A DNA stretch of 64,000 nucleotides from Streptomyces celluloflavus. GTDB lineage: Bacteria; Actinomycetota; Actinomycetes; Streptomycetales; Streptomycetaceae. Location: NCBI GenBank assembly GCA_000720995.1, contig JOEL01000014.1:62001-126000 (forward strand), in the 5' to 3' direction. Positions 8,984 to 18,017 of the stretch are shown here, piece after piece. The translations under genes and the position numbers were made by a program. Each line of letters begins with the position of its first letter. Position 1 is the first letter of the stretch. Below the pieces are notes generated by a model. The model saw nothing but the letters and a program-made list of their open reading frames with translations, was not told the origin of the DNA and did not search any database.

Positions 8984-9793
8984 TCAGTCGGACCGGTGGC
9001 CGCCGGGGAACTCCGGGGTCGCCGCGCGGGACAGTTCGTGGCTGAGCTGCTCCAGCTCGCTGCCGCCCGCCATTTGGCGCGTCAGCTCGTCCAGCGCGAT
9101 CTCCGACTTGGCGTGGCTGCCGGCCATCGTGCCGCGCTTGAGCAGGACGAAGCGGTCGCCGACGAGATAGGCGTGGTGCGGATTGTGGGTGATCAACACC
9201 ACGCCGAGGCCGGCGTCGCGCGCGGCCGCGACGTACTTGAGGACGACGCCGGACTGCTTGACGCCGAGCGCCGCGGTCGGCTCGTCCAGGACGAGGACCT
9301 TGGCGCCGAAGTACACGGCGCGGGCGATGGCGACGCACTGCCGCTCGCCGCCCGAGAGGGTGCCGATCGGCTGGTCGACATCGCGCAGGTCGATGCCCAT
9401 CCGCAGCAGCTCGCTGCGGGTGGTCTCGCGCATGGTGCGGACGTCGAGGCGGGCGAAGGGGCCGCGGCCCTTGGTGGGCTCGGAACCCAGGAAGAAGTTC
9501 CGCCACACCGGCATCAGGGGGACCACCGCCAGGTCCTGGTAGACGGTGGCGATACCGCGGTCCAGCGCCTCGCGGGGGGAGCCGAGCCGCGCCTCCTCGC
9601 CCTCGATGGTGAAGGATCCGGCGTCGTGCTGGTGCAGCCCCGAGATGATCTTGATGAGGGTGGATTTGCCGGCGCCGTTGTCACCGAGCACACAGGAGAT
9701 CTCCCCCGCGTGCACCTCCAGGGACACCCCCTCCAGCGCCCGGATGCTGCCGTAGTACTTGCTGACGTCGGTGAGCTCGACCAGGGCCGTCAT
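8984..9793 (-). CDS. Sugar ABC transporter ATP-binding protein (CUT2-type, single domain)
   Basis: 269 residues. Walker [10 protein letters not shown] is at 37-45, signature LSGGE at 146-150, Walker B VLVLDEP at 166-172, and the switch histidine is in LITHNP. CUT2 ATPases for ribose or xylose usually have two fused ATPase domains (~500 residues). This one has a single domain, as in FrcA-like systems, so it must act as a homodimer. ATG 9793 overlaps the permease stop as ATGA. The C-terminus is an uncharacterised tail of about 25 residues. Confidence 0.92.
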   Translation of the reverse strand: MTALVELTDVSKYYGSIRALEGVSLEVHAGEISCVLGDNGAGKSTLIKIISGLHQHDAGSFTIEGEEARLGSPREALDRGIATVYQDLAVVPLMPVWRNFFLGSEPTKGRGPFARLDVRTMRETTRSELLRMGIDLRDVDQPIGTLSGGERQCVAIARAVYFGAKVLVLDEPTAALGVKQSGVVLKYVAAARDAGLGVVLITHNPHHAYLVGDRFVLLKRGTMAGSHAKSEIALDELTRQMAGGSELEQLSHELSRAATPEFPGGHRSD

Positions 9794-10863
9794 GCCTTCG
9801 CCTCCGCGCGCTTGCGGATCCATGCGTTCAGGAGCGTGGCGAGCAGCAGCATCGCCCCGAGGAAGAACTTGTACCAGTCCGGGTTCCACTGCGCGTAGAC
9901 GATGCCCTTGCTGGTCATGCCGAAGATGAAGGCGCCGACGGCGGCGCCGATCGCCGAGCCGTAGCCCCCGGTCATCAGACAGCCGCCGACCGCCGCCGCG
10001 ATGATGTAGAGGAACTCGTTGCCCACACCGTCGCCGGACTGGATCGCGTCGTACGAGAACAGCAGGTGCTGGCCGGAGACCCAGGCGGCGAAGGCGACCC
10101 CCATATAGAGGCCGATCTTGGTCTTGACCACCGGGACACCGACCGCGCGGGACGCGTCCGCGCCGCCGCCCACCGCGAAGATCCAGTTGCCGACGCGGGT
10201 GCGCAGCAGGATCCAGGTGGCCACCGCGACCAGCACGATCCACCACAGGATGGTGATCTGGATGTCCACCCCGCCCAGGGTCAGCCGGGAGGCGAAGAGC
10301 GCACGGGCCGAGTCGAAGCCCTCCATATCGGCGATGGACTTCGTCGAGACGGTGCCGCTGATCAGCTTGGTGAAGCCGAGATTGAGGCCGGTCAGCATGA
10401 AGAAGGTGCCGAGTGTGATGAGGAAGCTGGGCAGTTTCGTCCGGGTCAGCAGGAAGCCGTTGAAGAAGCCGATGGCCAGGGTGACCAGCAGCGATACACC
10501 GACGCCGACCCAGGTGTTGGCCGTCAGCTGGTAGCTGACCATGGACGAGACCAGCGCCGAGCTGACGACCATCACACCGGCCGACAGATCGAATTCGCCG
10601 CCGATCATCAGCAGCGCCACCGGCACCGCCATGATGCCGATCGTCGAGGACGCGTAGAGCACGGTGGAGAGGCTGGATGCCCGCAGGAACGGTTCCGCGA
10701 CGACCGAGAAGAAGACGAAGACGGCGATGGCCCCGACGACCGAGCCCAGCTCGGGGCGGCCCATCAGGCGGCGCACCGGCGAACGGCGCACCAGCCCGTC
10801 GTCGGCCGCGCCCCCCGCCGGCGGGCCCGAGGGGGCCGGCGACGGTACGGCGGTGCTGCTCAT
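9790..10863 (-). CDS. Sugar ABC transporter permease (CUT2/RbsC family)
   Basis: 357 residues with about nine or ten transmembrane helices after a polar N-terminus of about 50 residues. The RbsC landmarks [13 protein letters not shown] (about 110-122) and [19 protein letters not shown] (the EAA-like loop that meets the ATPase) are both visible. A single permease gene fits the homodimeric CUT2 arrangement. Both ends overlap neighbours by ATGA, so binding protein B, permease and ATPase form one coupled unit. Confidence 0.92.
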   Translation of the reverse strand: MSSTAVPSPAPSGPPAGGAADDGLVRRSPVRRLMGRPELGSVVGAIAVFVFFSVVAEPFLRASSLSTVLYASSTIGIMAVPVALLMIGGEFDLSAGVMVVSSALVSSMVSYQLTANTWVGVGVSLLVTLAIGFFNGFLLTRTKLPSFLITLGTFFMLTGLNLGFTKLISGTVSTKSIADMEGFDSARALFASRLTLGGVDIQITILWWIVLVAVATWILLRTRVGNWIFAVGGGADASRAVGVPVVKTKIGLYMGVAFAAWVSGQHLLFSYDAIQSGDGVGNEFLYIIAAAVGGCLMTGGYGSAIGAAVGAFIFGMTSKGIVYAQWNPDWYKFFLGAMLLLATLLNAWIRKRAEAKA

Positions 10864-11873
10864 CGCGTTCCCCGCTTCGTGTACTCCTGGAGCGCCGCGG
10901 CGTCCTTCTTGGTGATCACCTGGGGCCCGGTGAGCACCGGCTTGCCGCCGCCGAGGACGTCGGAGTTGTACTTGTAGAGCCAGAGCAGGTCCACCGCCTG
11001 GTAGCCCTGGAGGTAGGGCTGCTGGTCGACGGCGAAGCCGAGCGAACCGTCCTGGAGGCCGGCCGCCACCTGCGCGTTGAGGTCGAAGGTGTCGATCTCG
11101 GCCTTGCTGCCGGCCTGCTCCTTGGCCTTGACGGCGGTGGGGGCGAACGGCGCGCCGAGGGTGACGACGGAGTCGATGGCGCCGTCCGCCTGGAGCTTGG
11201 ACTCGATGGAGGACTGCACATCGGGCATGTTGGTGCCCTCGACGTACAGCTTCTGCAGCTCGCCCTTGAAGCTCTTCTTCGCCCCGTCGCAGCGCTGCTC
11301 GTGGCCGACGTTGCCCTGCTCGTGCAGGACGCAGAGCGCCTTCTTGCGGCCGCGCCGGTTCAGCTCCTCGCCGACCGCCTCACCGGCCACCGTCTCGTCC
11401 TGGCCGATGTGGCTGAGCGCGCCGAACGCCTTGGACTCCGCGGAGCCGGAGTTCACCGTGATCACCGGGATGCCGGCCTTCTCGGCCTTGGCGACGACGT
11501 CCTTCATGGCGTCCGGCTTGGCCAGCGTCACGATCAGCCCGTCGACCTTCGCGTCGATGTAGGACTGGACGAGCTGGCTCTGCCGCGCGGCTTCCTCGTC
11601 GTTCGCGTAGACGAACTTGATGTTGTCCTTGGCCGCGGCCTGCTTGGCGCCGTTCTGCACGATGTCCCAGAAGCTGTCGCCGGCTCCCGAATGGGTGACC
11701 ATCGCGAAGGTCCACCGGGGGGTGTCCACCGCGGCCCTGCCACCGGCGGCCTTGGCGGCGCGCTCGTCCTCCGCGCGCTTGCCCCCGGTGCTGCTGCACC
11801 CCGCCAGGGAGGCGCCGAGCACCGCTGCCAGCACGGCGCTCACGACGCGCACCCCTCTGCGAACCCTTACCAC
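10860..11873 (-). CDS. Sugar-binding lipoprotein of ABC transporter (copy B)
   Basis: 337 residues. Lipobox LAGC ends at Cys26 (signal peptidase II), so the mature protein is membrane-tethered. The rest is a Peripla_BP_4/RbsB-type periplasmic-binding fold: [10 protein letters not shown] at the first strand, [22 protein letters not shown], and the hinge segment TLGAPFA. Two cysteines (ALCVLHEQG and HEQRCDGA) could form a disulfide. Closely similar along its length to copy A immediately upstream, including the RGTR C-terminus. The sugar is not deducible; ribose, xylose, inositol and fructose classes share this fold. Confidence 0.88.
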   Translation of the reverse strand: MVRVRRGVRVVSAVLAAVLGASLAGCSSTGGKRAEDERAAKAAGGRAAVDTPRWTFAMVTHSGAGDSFWDIVQNGAKQAAAKDNIKFVYANDEEAARQSQLVQSYIDAKVDGLIVTLAKPDAMKDVVAKAEKAGIPVITVNSGSAESKAFGALSHIGQDETVAGEAVGEELNRRGRKKALCVLHEQGNVGHEQRCDGAKKSFKGELQKLYVEGTNMPDVQSSIESKLQADGAIDSVVTLGAPFAPTAVKAKEQAGSKAEIDTFDLNAQVAAGLQDGSLGFAVDQQPYLQGYQAVDLLWLYKYNSDVLGGGKPVLTGPQVITKKDAAALQEYTKRGTR

Positions 11874-12015
11874 GAGGTCTTGCCCTTCCCGCTGATGTCA
11901 CGCTGTGTGGTGTGCGCGGTGACGCGCACGGGCACCGGTTTCCCGGCACCAACCGCCCAAGTATCCGTTACGGCCGACCGGTGCGGATTCATCGGGTCCC
12001 GCGACCCGTGCGCGG

Positions 12016-13023
12016 TCACCGGGTACCGCGTCCGGTGTACTCCGCGAGCTTCGGTACGTCCTTGGAGGTGACCAGGGTGGGACCGGTGAGCACCGGCCGG
12101 CCGCCGCCGAGCACATTGCCGTTGACCTTGTCGAGCCAGAGCAGGTCCACCGCCTCGTACCCCTGGAGGTAGGGCTGCTGGTCGACGGCGAAGGCCAGGT
12201 CCTTGGACTTGAGGAGCCGTACGACGGTGGAGTCCAGGTCGAAGGTCGCCAGCTGCGCGGTGCTGCCCGCCTGTTTCCTGGCCTCGGCGGTGAACGCCGC
12301 CATCGGCGCGCCGAGGGTGACGACCGCGTCGATGGACCGGTCGGCCCGGAGCGCGGCCGCGACGGCGGACCGGGCGGCGGACGCGTCGGCGCCGTCGACG
12401 GTGAGGTTCGTGACCGGCCCGTGGAAGCCCTTGCGGACACCGGCGCAGCGGTCCGCCAGCGAGGTGTCGCCCTGTTCGTGGATGACGCAGAGGGTCTTCT
12501 TGGCGTGCCGGGCGGTCAGCTCCGCGCCGACCTCCTGCCCGGCCGCCGCGTCGTCCTGGCCGATATGCGTCAGCGCCCCGTAGGCCCGGGAGAACCGGCC
12601 GCCGGCGTTGACGGTGATGACCGGTATGCCCCGCGCGACGGCCTTGCGGACGGCCGCCTCGACGGCCGCCGGCTCGGCGAGGGTGACGATCAGCCCGTCG
12701 ACCTTCTGGTCGATATAGGACTCCACCGCCTCGGCCTGTTCCGCACCGTCCGTGTCGTTGGCATAGAGGAACTTCACGTTGTCCTTGGCCGCGGCCTGTT
12801 CGGCACCGTTGCGCACGATGTTCCAGAAGGTGTCGCCGGTATCCGCGTGGCTGACCATCGCGAAGGTCATCCGGGGCGTATCGGCGATCCTGCGGCCCGT
12901 GCCCGTCCCACCGTGTCCGCCGTGCTCGCCGCCGGAGCCGCTGCACCCGGCGACCAGCGCGAGGGCCGCCAGCAGGGCGGCCGCGCCGCGGAATCCGGGT
13001 CGAGCCGTACGCACGCAGATCAT
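12016..13023 (-). CDS. Sugar-binding lipoprotein of ABC transporter (copy A)
   Basis: 335 residues with lipobox VAGC at 24-27. Same Peripla_BP_4 fold and near co-linear with copy [42 protein letters not shown] and the shared [16 protein letters not shown] segment. It is the first gene of the transporter unit. Its promoter carries a copy of the putative GntR operator. 142 bp separate it from copy B, so the ratio of the two binding proteins may be set separately. Probably a tandem duplication followed by divergence, giving a second affinity or substrate (inference). Confidence 0.87.
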   Translation of the reverse strand: MICVRTARPGFRGAAALLAALALVAGCSGSGGEHGGHGGTGTGRRIADTPRMTFAMVSHADTGDTFWNIVRNGAEQAAAKDNVKFLYANDTDGAEQAEAVESYIDQKVDGLIVTLAEPAAVEAAVRKAVARGIPVITVNAGGRFSRAYGALTHIGQDDAAAGQEVGAELTARHAKKTLCVIHEQGDTSLADRCAGVRKGFHGPVTNLTVDGADASAARSAVAAALRADRSIDAVVTLGAPMAAFTAEARKQAGSTAQLATFDLDSTVVRLLKSKDLAFAVDQQPYLQGYEAVDLLWLDKVNGNVLGGGRPVLTGPTLVTSKDVPKLAEYTGRGTR

Positions 13024-13070
13024 CGTGGAACCGCCTTTCCTCCCCGGCCGCCGGAATGACGGTTGGAGGA

Positions 13071-13115
13071 GTTCTAACGGTGCTGACAGAGCCACGTCAA
13101 TGGTTTGTCTGAACA
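13071..13115 (-). promoter_or_regulatory. Promoter and operator of the sugar transporter
   Basis: Read on the minus strand: -35 TTGACG (13095-13100), 18-bp spacer, -10 TAGAAC (13071-13076). Directly upstream of the -35, + strand TTGTCTGAACAT (13105-13116) matches 9 of 12 positions of the perfect palindrome TTGTCCGGACAA found before the GntR gene. A repressor bound here would block the -35 region. Confidence 0.5.
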
Positions 13116-13237
13116 TTCTGACGCGGAGTTCGATTATCCGGCGCGTATACCGGCGTCCCTCCGGCGGGCGGCCAGGGGCGGGGACGCGGTGTGGACGCGG
13201 TGGGCGGCACCGCCCCGCCCCGTCCGCCCGGCCGCGC

Positions 13238-14035
13238 TCAGGGGCGGACGAGCAGCTGGAACTCGAAGGCGTAACGGGACGCCCGGTAGACGTGAGAGCC
13301 GAATTCGACCGCGCGCCCGGTGTCGTCGAAGGTGGTCCGCTCCATCGTGAGCAGCGGGGCGCCCTCGGGCTCGTCGAGCCGCGCCGCCTCCTCGGCGGTC
13401 GCGGCCCGCGCGCCGACCGCCTGCCGGGCACTGTGCAGGGTGATCCCGGCCGACCGCATCATGCGGTACAGACCGGTCTCCTCCAGCCGGGCGGTCTCCA
13501 GCTCCAGCAGACCGGCCGGAATGTGGTTGCGCAGATGCGCGACGGGCTCGCCGTGGGCGAGCCGCAGCCGCTCGACGAGCACCACCTCCGCCCCCTCGGC
13601 GATGCCCAGCGCGGCGGCGATCTCGGCGTCCGCCTGGGTGAGGACGTTGCGCAGCACCCGGGTGGCGGGCTTCTGCCCGGCGGCCTCCAGATCGTCGTAG
13701 AGGCTGCTCAGCTCCAGCGGGCGCTTGACCTGGCTGTGGACGACCTGGGTGCCGATACCGCGCCGCCGGACCAGCAGCCCCTTGTCGACCAGCGACTGGA
13801 TCGCCTGCCGCACCGTCGGCCGGGACAGGCCGAGCCGGCCGGCCAGCTCGATCTCGTTGCCGAGCAGGCTGCCGGGAGCCAGCTTCCCGTTCTCGATCGC
13901 CGCTTCCAGTTGCTGGGCCAGCTGGAAATACAGCGGGACCGGACTGCTCCGGTCCACGCTGAACTGAACGGGGCTCTCGGCGCCCGCGGTACCTGTCTCG
14001 CGTTTCCCCACGGTCGCGAGCGTATCCGCCCGCAC
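13238..14035 (-). CDS. GntR-family (HutC/UTRA subfamily) transcriptional regulator
   Basis: 265 residues. The winged helix at about residues 32-95 has LGNEIELAGRLGLSRPTVRQAIQSL and then the wing LVRRRGIGTQVV. The rest is a UTRA ligand-binding domain (about 110-260), which in HutC-type regulators senses sugar phosphates or similar effectors. GTG 14035 is used; a GTG at 14011 is an alternative, and neither has an obvious ribosome site. It lies upstream of the sugar transporter in the same direction and is the likely regulator of it. Confidence 0.88.
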   Translation of the reverse strand: MRADTLATVGKRETGTAGAESPVQFSVDRSSPVPLYFQLAQQLEAAIENGKLAPGSLLGNEIELAGRLGLSRPTVRQAIQSLVDKGLLVRRRGIGTQVVHSQVKRPLELSSLYDDLEAAGQKPATRVLRNVLTQADAEIAAALGIAEGAEVVLVERLRLAHGEPVAHLRNHIPAGLLELETARLEETGLYRMMRSAGITLHSARQAVGARAATAEEAARLDEPEGAPLLTMERTTFDDTGRAVEFGSHVYRASRYAFEFQLLVRP

Positions 14036-14061
14036 AGATGACGGGAAGTCCAGAGGTCACA

Positions 14062-14073
14062 TTGTCCGGACAA
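14062..14073. promoter_or_regulatory. Perfect palindrome TTGTCCGGACAA, putative GntR operator
   Basis: A 12-bp perfect palindrome 27 bp upstream of the GntR start, repeated imperfectly at the transporter promoter. This suggests autoregulation plus control of the transporter. Nothing else was recognised in the 319 bp between the GntR and SDR genes. Confidence 0.55.
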
Positions 14074-14354
14074 GGGCGGGTGGGGGTGACTTCTCCCCGC
14101 CCCCTCCGGCCGATCCGGGGCCCGGGTACTCCGGCAGTCCGGCACTCCCGCGCTCGGGCCGCCGTCCGGCCGAGCCCGAGCCGCTGTGCACCCGGTGCAC
14201 GGCCCGGCCCGGGGAACGCCGCACCGTCCGTTACAGCGATGGTCCGACCGCGGAGGCGCAGTTCCCCCATTGCGAGCGGGCCCGGCCGGCGCAGAAGGCT
14301 GCAGGGCCGGGTGAGGTTCGCCAGGTTCCCCGTTTCCGTACCGGGCGGGGCCGT

Positions 14355-15215
14355 CTACGCGCTCGTGTCGTCCTCCTGGGGGAAGTCGGTCGAGCGGGCG
14401 AGGTCTTCCCAGGTGTTCAGATCACTGTCGACGGCGTCGCGTCCGGCGCGGATCACACGCAGCGCGTCGGAGCCGAGAACGAGGTGGGCCGGCGGGTTCG
14501 GTGTGCCGAGGATGTGCAGGACCGCGGCGGCTGCTCGGGCCGGGTCGCCGAGCTGCCGGCCGCTGGCCTGTTGGCGGGCGGCGCGGAGGGGTTCGAACAG
14601 GCCGTCGTAGTCGGGGACGGACCGCGGTGCGCGGATCATCGAGCGGCCGGCCCAGTCGGTGCGGAAGGAGCCGGGCTCGACGGCGGTGACGTGGATGCCG
14701 AAGGCGGCGACTTCCTTGCCGACGGCTTCGAGGATGCCTTCGAGCGCGTACTTGCTGCCGCAATAGGCGGACACTCCGGGGAAGCCGGTCAGGCCGCCCA
14801 TGGAGGTGACGGCCAGAATGTGCCCGCGGCGGCGCCTGCGCATGAAGGGCAGGACAGCCTGGACGGTAGCTGCGGCGCCGAAGACGTTGACGTCGAACTG
14901 CGCGCGCAGGTCGGCCAGGGACGTCTCCTCGAAGGTCCCTTCCAGGCCGTAACCGGCGTTCGCGATCAGCACGTCAATGGGGCCGACGGCCTTCTCCACC
15001 TCACCCGCCACGGCGAACACGGCTTCGTCGTCGGTCACGTCGAGGACGCGGGCATGAGCGTGTTCCGGATGGAGGGCGGCGAAGGCTTCCGCGTCGGCCT
15101 GTTTGCGGACGGTTCCGACGACGGTGTGGCCGGCGTCGAGTGCGGCGGCGGCGAAGGCGCGGCCGAGGCCGCTGCTGACGCCGGTGATCAGAAACCTCTT
15201 GGCCGTGTGTGTCAT
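14355..15215 (-). CDS. Short-chain dehydrogenase/reductase
   Basis: 286 residues. Classical SDR landmarks are present: TGVSSGLG for the dinucleotide at about 10-17, IANAGYG, the catalytic serine region LAVTSMGG and the catalytic YCGSK (Tyr-x3-Lys). The basic residues after the glycine motif (VRKQ) suggest NADP(H). It is cytoplasmic with an unknown alcohol or carbonyl substrate. ATG 15215 overlaps the stop of the Atu4866-type gene as ATGA, so the two are co-translated. The divergent XRE regulator probably controls both. Confidence 0.9.
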   Translation of the reverse strand: MTHTAKRFLITGVSSGLGRAFAAAALDAGHTVVGTVRKQADAEAFAALHPEHAHARVLDVTDDEAVFAVAGEVEKAVGPIDVLIANAGYGLEGTFEETSLADLRAQFDVNVFGAAATVQAVLPFMRRRRRGHILAVTSMGGLTGFPGVSAYCGSKYALEGILEAVGKEVAAFGIHVTAVEPGSFRTDWAGRSMIRAPRSVPDYDGLFEPLRAARQQASGRQLGDPARAAAAVLHILGTPNPPAHLVLGSDALRVIRAGRDAVDSDLNTWEDLARSTDFPQEDDTSA

Positions 15216-15505
15216 GCCCGTTCTTCCTTGTGGAGGACGAGGTGCTCGTGGAAGAGCACGCCGTCCCGGATGTCGCCGGTGGCTGTGAAGCCGGTGTCGT
15301 CGACGTAGTCGAGGTGGCTGCCGGTCACCGTGTAGCAACCGGTGTAGGCGCTGCGGCAGTTGCCCCGCGCTTCGTCGTAGCGGCCGTCGGCGCGGAGTTC
15401 CTGCCGGATGTGCCCGTCCGCGGTCACCCACATCCCGACCACGTCCGCGTCGCCGGTCCTTCGCCCGGGGGCCTCCTCCGGCGGGTCCGACTCGTTCCTC
15501 ACCAT
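15212..15505 (-). CDS. Atu4866-domain protein
   Basis: 97 residues matching the small Atu4866 family: GMWVTADGHIRQEL, GRYDEARG, YTGCYTVTGSHLDYVDDTGF and the closing GVLFHEHLVL. It is a beta-barrel-like fold of unknown function, often found beside SDR oxidoreductases. It is the first gene of a two-gene unit and is translationally coupled to the SDR. Confidence 0.8.
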   Translation of the reverse strand: MVRNESDPPEEAPGRRTGDADVVGMWVTADGHIRQELRADGRYDEARGNCRSAYTGCYTVTGSHLDYVDDTGFTATGDIRDGVLFHEHLVLHKEERA

Positions 15506-15575
15506 GCGCTCCTTCTTGTTCGCGGGTGCTGATCACCAGCGTGGGCGGGCGACGGGAGGGGAGCCAGGACGGGTG

Positions 15576-15602
15576 GTGCCTGGGTACGGCACACCCAGGC
15601 AC
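15576..15602. promoter_or_regulatory. Inverted-repeat operator between the XRE and SDR units
   Basis: GTGCCTGGGT (15576-15585) and ACCCAGGCAC (15593-15602) are perfect 10-bp arms with a 7-bp spacer. A TAGCCT -10-like element (15621-15626) for the XRE gene lies downstream. It is well placed to control both divergent units. Confidence 0.6.
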
Positions 15603-15632
15603 GCGGGGCAGGGCGCGGCCTAGCCTGGAGGG

Positions 15633-16475
15633 ATGCCCAGCAACGATCTCGGAGATTTCCTGCGCGCCCACCGCGCCCGCCTGCGGCCCGGCGACGTCGG
15701 GCTCGCCTCCTACGGCGCCCGCCGGGTGGCGGGGCTGCGGCGGGAGGAGGTAGCCGTCCTGGCCGGTATGAACAGCGACTACTACGCCCGTCTCGAACAG
15801 GGCCGCGAGCGCGGTCCTTCCCCGCAGATCCTCGAAGCGATCAGCGGTGCGCTGCGGCTGGACGACGAAGCGCGGGAGCACATGTTCCGGCTGGCGGGCA
15901 CCGCGCCGGAGGGGGAGCGGCCGCAGCCGAGGGAAGCGGTCAGTCCTGCGCTGCGGCAACTGCTGGACGGTTATCCGAAGGCCGCGGCGTTCGTCCTGAA
16001 CCCGGCCAACGACTTCCTGGCTTCGAACGCGCTGGCCGACGCACTGTTCTCACCGTTCGAGGACATGGGCAACATGGCCCGCATGACCTTCCTCGACCCG
16101 GTCGCCCGGAGCTTCTTCTCGCAGTGGGGGCGGGCGGCGGAGGCGGTCGTGGCCGGACTGCGCCACGCCACGGGCCTGGACCCGCACTATCGGCGCCTGC
16201 ACGACCTCGTTCGCTCCCTGACCGAGGAGAGCGAGGAGTTCGCCGCCCTGTGGTCCTCGCACACCGTGCACCGGAAGTCCCGTGACGGCAAGAGGCTGCT
16301 CCACCCCGATGTCGGGCCCCTCGACCTCACCTACCAGACCTTCGATGTCCGCGAAGCGCCGGGCCAGCAACTGGTGATCTACCACGCCGAACCGGGAAGC
16401 CCCAGCGCCCAGGCGCTCTCACTGCTCGGCAGCCTCCACGCCACCCACCACCAGGAGGCCGCTCCGGAGCGGTAA
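15633..16475 (+). CDS. XRE-family regulator with MmyB-like ligand domain
   Basis: 280 residues. The N-terminal helix-turn-helix is at about 10-75 (RRVAGLRREEVAVLAGMNSDYYARLEQGRE written in part: LRREEVAVLAG, DYYARLEQG). The C-terminal ~170 residues are the MmyB-like PAS-type ligand-binding domain (VLNPANDFLASNALADAL, FAALWSSHTV, LDLTYQTFDV). This architecture is common in Streptomyces next to SDR oxidoreductases that it represses. GGAGGG sits immediately before the ATG, so leaderless translation is possible. Confidence 0.9.
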   Translation: MPSNDLGDFLRAHRARLRPGDVGLASYGARRVAGLRREEVAVLAGMNSDYYARLEQGRERGPSPQILEAISGALRLDDEAREHMFRLAGTAPEGERPQPREAVSPALRQLLDGYPKAAAFVLNPANDFLASNALADALFSPFEDMGNMARMTFLDPVARSFFSQWGRAAEAVVAGLRHATGLDPHYRRLHDLVRSLTEESEEFAALWSSHTVHRKSRDGKRLLHPDVGPLDLTYQTFDVREAPGQQLVIYHAEPGSPSAQALSLLGSLHATHHQEAAPER

Positions 16476-16497
16476 GCCCCCCGGCACGGCCATCTGC

Positions 16498-16535
16498 ATG
16501 TCGGCCCGGCGCACCACGGTGCGCCGGGCCGACAT
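16498..16535 (+). terminator. Long perfect hairpin after the XRE gene
   Basis: An 18-bp stem, ATGTCGGCCCGGCGCACC (16498-16515) and its complement (16518-16535), with only two unpaired bases at the tip. It starts 22 bp after the XRE stop. CTGC/GCAG continue the stem after a 2-nt bulge. Likely an intrinsic terminator without a U-tract. Confidence 0.65.
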
Positions 16536-16758
16536 ACGCAGGGCCCGGTTACCCGGGGTTCCGGTGACGCGGGGGCTGCGGTGCCGGGGCGGCGTCCAGG
16601 ACAAGCCCGGCGGCCCGCACGCGCAGGATGGCGGCGAGGCCCTGCCCGGTCAGGGCGCCGGCCAGTCGCGGACCCAGGCCGGCGCCGATGGACATGCTGC
16701 ACGTGCCGAGGGCGACGGCCGCGCCGCGCGTGCGGGGCCGCCCGGCTGTCGTACGGGC

Positions 16759-16863
16759 CACCGTCGTTGTACGGAACCGCTCGGCCGCCGCGCGAGGCCG
16801 CCCGACCGCCGTACAGGTCCGCTCAACCGCCGTACGGAACCGCCCCGCCGCTATACAGGTCCG
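16759..16863. repeat. 21-bp minisatellite, five units
   Basis: Five contiguous 21-bp units with frame-preserving substitutions. On the + strand three successive units are CCCGACCGCCGTACAGGTCC+G, CTCAACCGCCGTACGGAACC+G and CCCCGCCGCTATACAGGTCC+G, and degenerate copies continue on both sides (about 16745-16935). The array abuts the stop codon of the aldolase gene. The rest of 16536-16920 holds no supported gene; a 70-residue minus-strand frame (16549-16761) is open but unrecognised. Confidence 0.7.
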
Positions 16864-16920
16864 CCCAGCGCGCCCTATGGATCCGCCCGGTAAATCCGCC
16901 CGACCGCCGTCCGGAACCCC

Positions 16921-17589
16921 TCAGACCCCGTACGGGTCCGTCGTGCCGTCCGGGGCCAGGTGGTCGGGTGCCGCGTCGGCGAGGCGGGCGAGGAGGTCGG
17001 CGGCGCGCTTGGCGACCGTGTCGCGGTCGCCCTCCGAGAGGGCCGAGCCCATCCCGACGGCGACGGCGCCCGCGGCGATCCACTCCGGCGCGCTCTCGAT
17101 CGTCACCCCGCCCGTCGGCAGCAGCGGCGCCTGCGGCAGGGCGGCGCGGACATCCTTGATCCAGGACGGCTGGTGCGCGGAGGCGGGGAACAGCTTGAGC
17201 GCGTCGGCGCCCAGCTCCAGGGCGCGGACCATTTCCGTCGGCGTCGCCACTCCGGGAAAGACCGGGACGCCGTAGCGGTGGCCGGTGCGGATGACCTCGG
17301 CGTCCAGGCTCGGCGAGACCAGGAAGCGGGCGCCGGCGTCCACGGCCATCCGGGCCGACGCGGCGTCAAGGACCGTGCCCGCGCCGATGACCGCGTCATC
17401 GCCCAGCTCGCGGGTGAGGGTGGTGACCGCCTCCAGCGCGAACGGGGTGGTCAGGGATATCTCCAGGCTGGTGATACCGGCCGACAGCAGGGTGTCCGCC
17501 GTGGCGCTCGCCTCGTCGTAGGTCTCGCTGCGGACGATGGCGAAAACACGCTGCGCCAGTGCGGCCCGGGTGATCTCCCAGCGATACAC
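16921..17589 (-). CDS. eda: Bifunctional KDPG/KHG aldolase
   Basis: 222 residues, typical for class I 2-keto-3-deoxy-6-phosphogluconate aldolase. The catalytic glutamate is E43 in SLEISLTTP, the phosphate-site GAGTV is at 69-73, and the Schiff-base lysine is K132 in ALKLFPAS. The enzyme cleaves KDPG to pyruvate and glyceraldehyde-3-phosphate, or KHG to pyruvate and glyoxylate. GTG 17589 is the likeliest start, with AAGGAAGG upstream at a wide spacing. No dehydratase or kinase partner is adjacent, so the Entner-Doudoroff versus hydroxyglutarate role is open. The tail after about residue 210 is variable. Confidence 0.87.
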   Translation of the reverse strand: MYRWEITRAALAQRVFAIVRSETYDEASATADTLLSAGITSLEISLTTPFALEAVTTLTRELGDDAVIGAGTVLDAASARMAVDAGARFLVSPSLDAEVIRTGHRYGVPVFPGVATPTEMVRALELGADALKLFPASAHQPSWIKDVRAALPQAPLLPTGGVTIESAPEWIAAGAVAVGMGSALSEGDRDTVAKRAADLLARLADAAPDHLAPDGTTDPYGV

Positions 17590-17725
17590 GGCAGTTCGCC
17601 GCCCTTCCTTGTCTCCAACGCTCGATGCCGCCTCGCCGCGACCACGGCGGACCAGCGCTCCCAGAGGCGCGCCGACGGGGCTGACCACCGCATGGTGACT
17701 TTGCCGTCGATGCCCGCCCACTCCT

Positions 17726-17741
17726 CGTTTCCACCGAAACG
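17726..17741 (-). promoter_or_regulatory. Palindrome CGTTTC-CACC-GAAACG upstream of eda
   Basis: A perfect 6-bp inverted repeat about 137 bp before the eda start. The regulator is not in the neighbourhood. The remaining bases of 17590-17964 show no supported gene. Confidence 0.35.
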
Positions 17742-17964
17742 CTACCGGGAGCCACTGATAATCCTCCCGCGGGGGTACGCCCGGCGCTCCCCCTCCGGCA
17801 AGAACTGCGCCCCCCGTCGACCGGAATCGCGCCCCCGCCCGGCAGAATCCGGCGGTCCCCGAAGCCGGGCGGCGCGAGCCGGGCGACGGGGGCCGGGGGA
17901 ACAGGGACCGAGGGGAACAGGGACCGGGCGCCGGAGGCGGCGCGGCGGACGGGAGCACGGCGCG

Positions 17965-18000
17965 GCGGCGGCCGGGGTGCCCGAGCACCCCGGCCGCCGC
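17965..18000 (-). terminator. Terminator of the RNase gene
   Basis: Perfect 16-bp stem GCGGCGGCCGGGGTGC / GCACCCCGGCCGCCGC with the 4-nt loop CCGA, 18 bp beyond the RNase stop on the minus strand. There is no T-run. Confidence 0.7.
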
Positions 18001-18017
18001 TGTTCCCGACCGCCGCG

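Noticed and set aside
16549-16761. 70-residue minus-strand frame resembling a membrane-protein fragment
   Set aside because: No ribosome site, no clear family, and it borders a minisatellite that keeps several frames open by chance.
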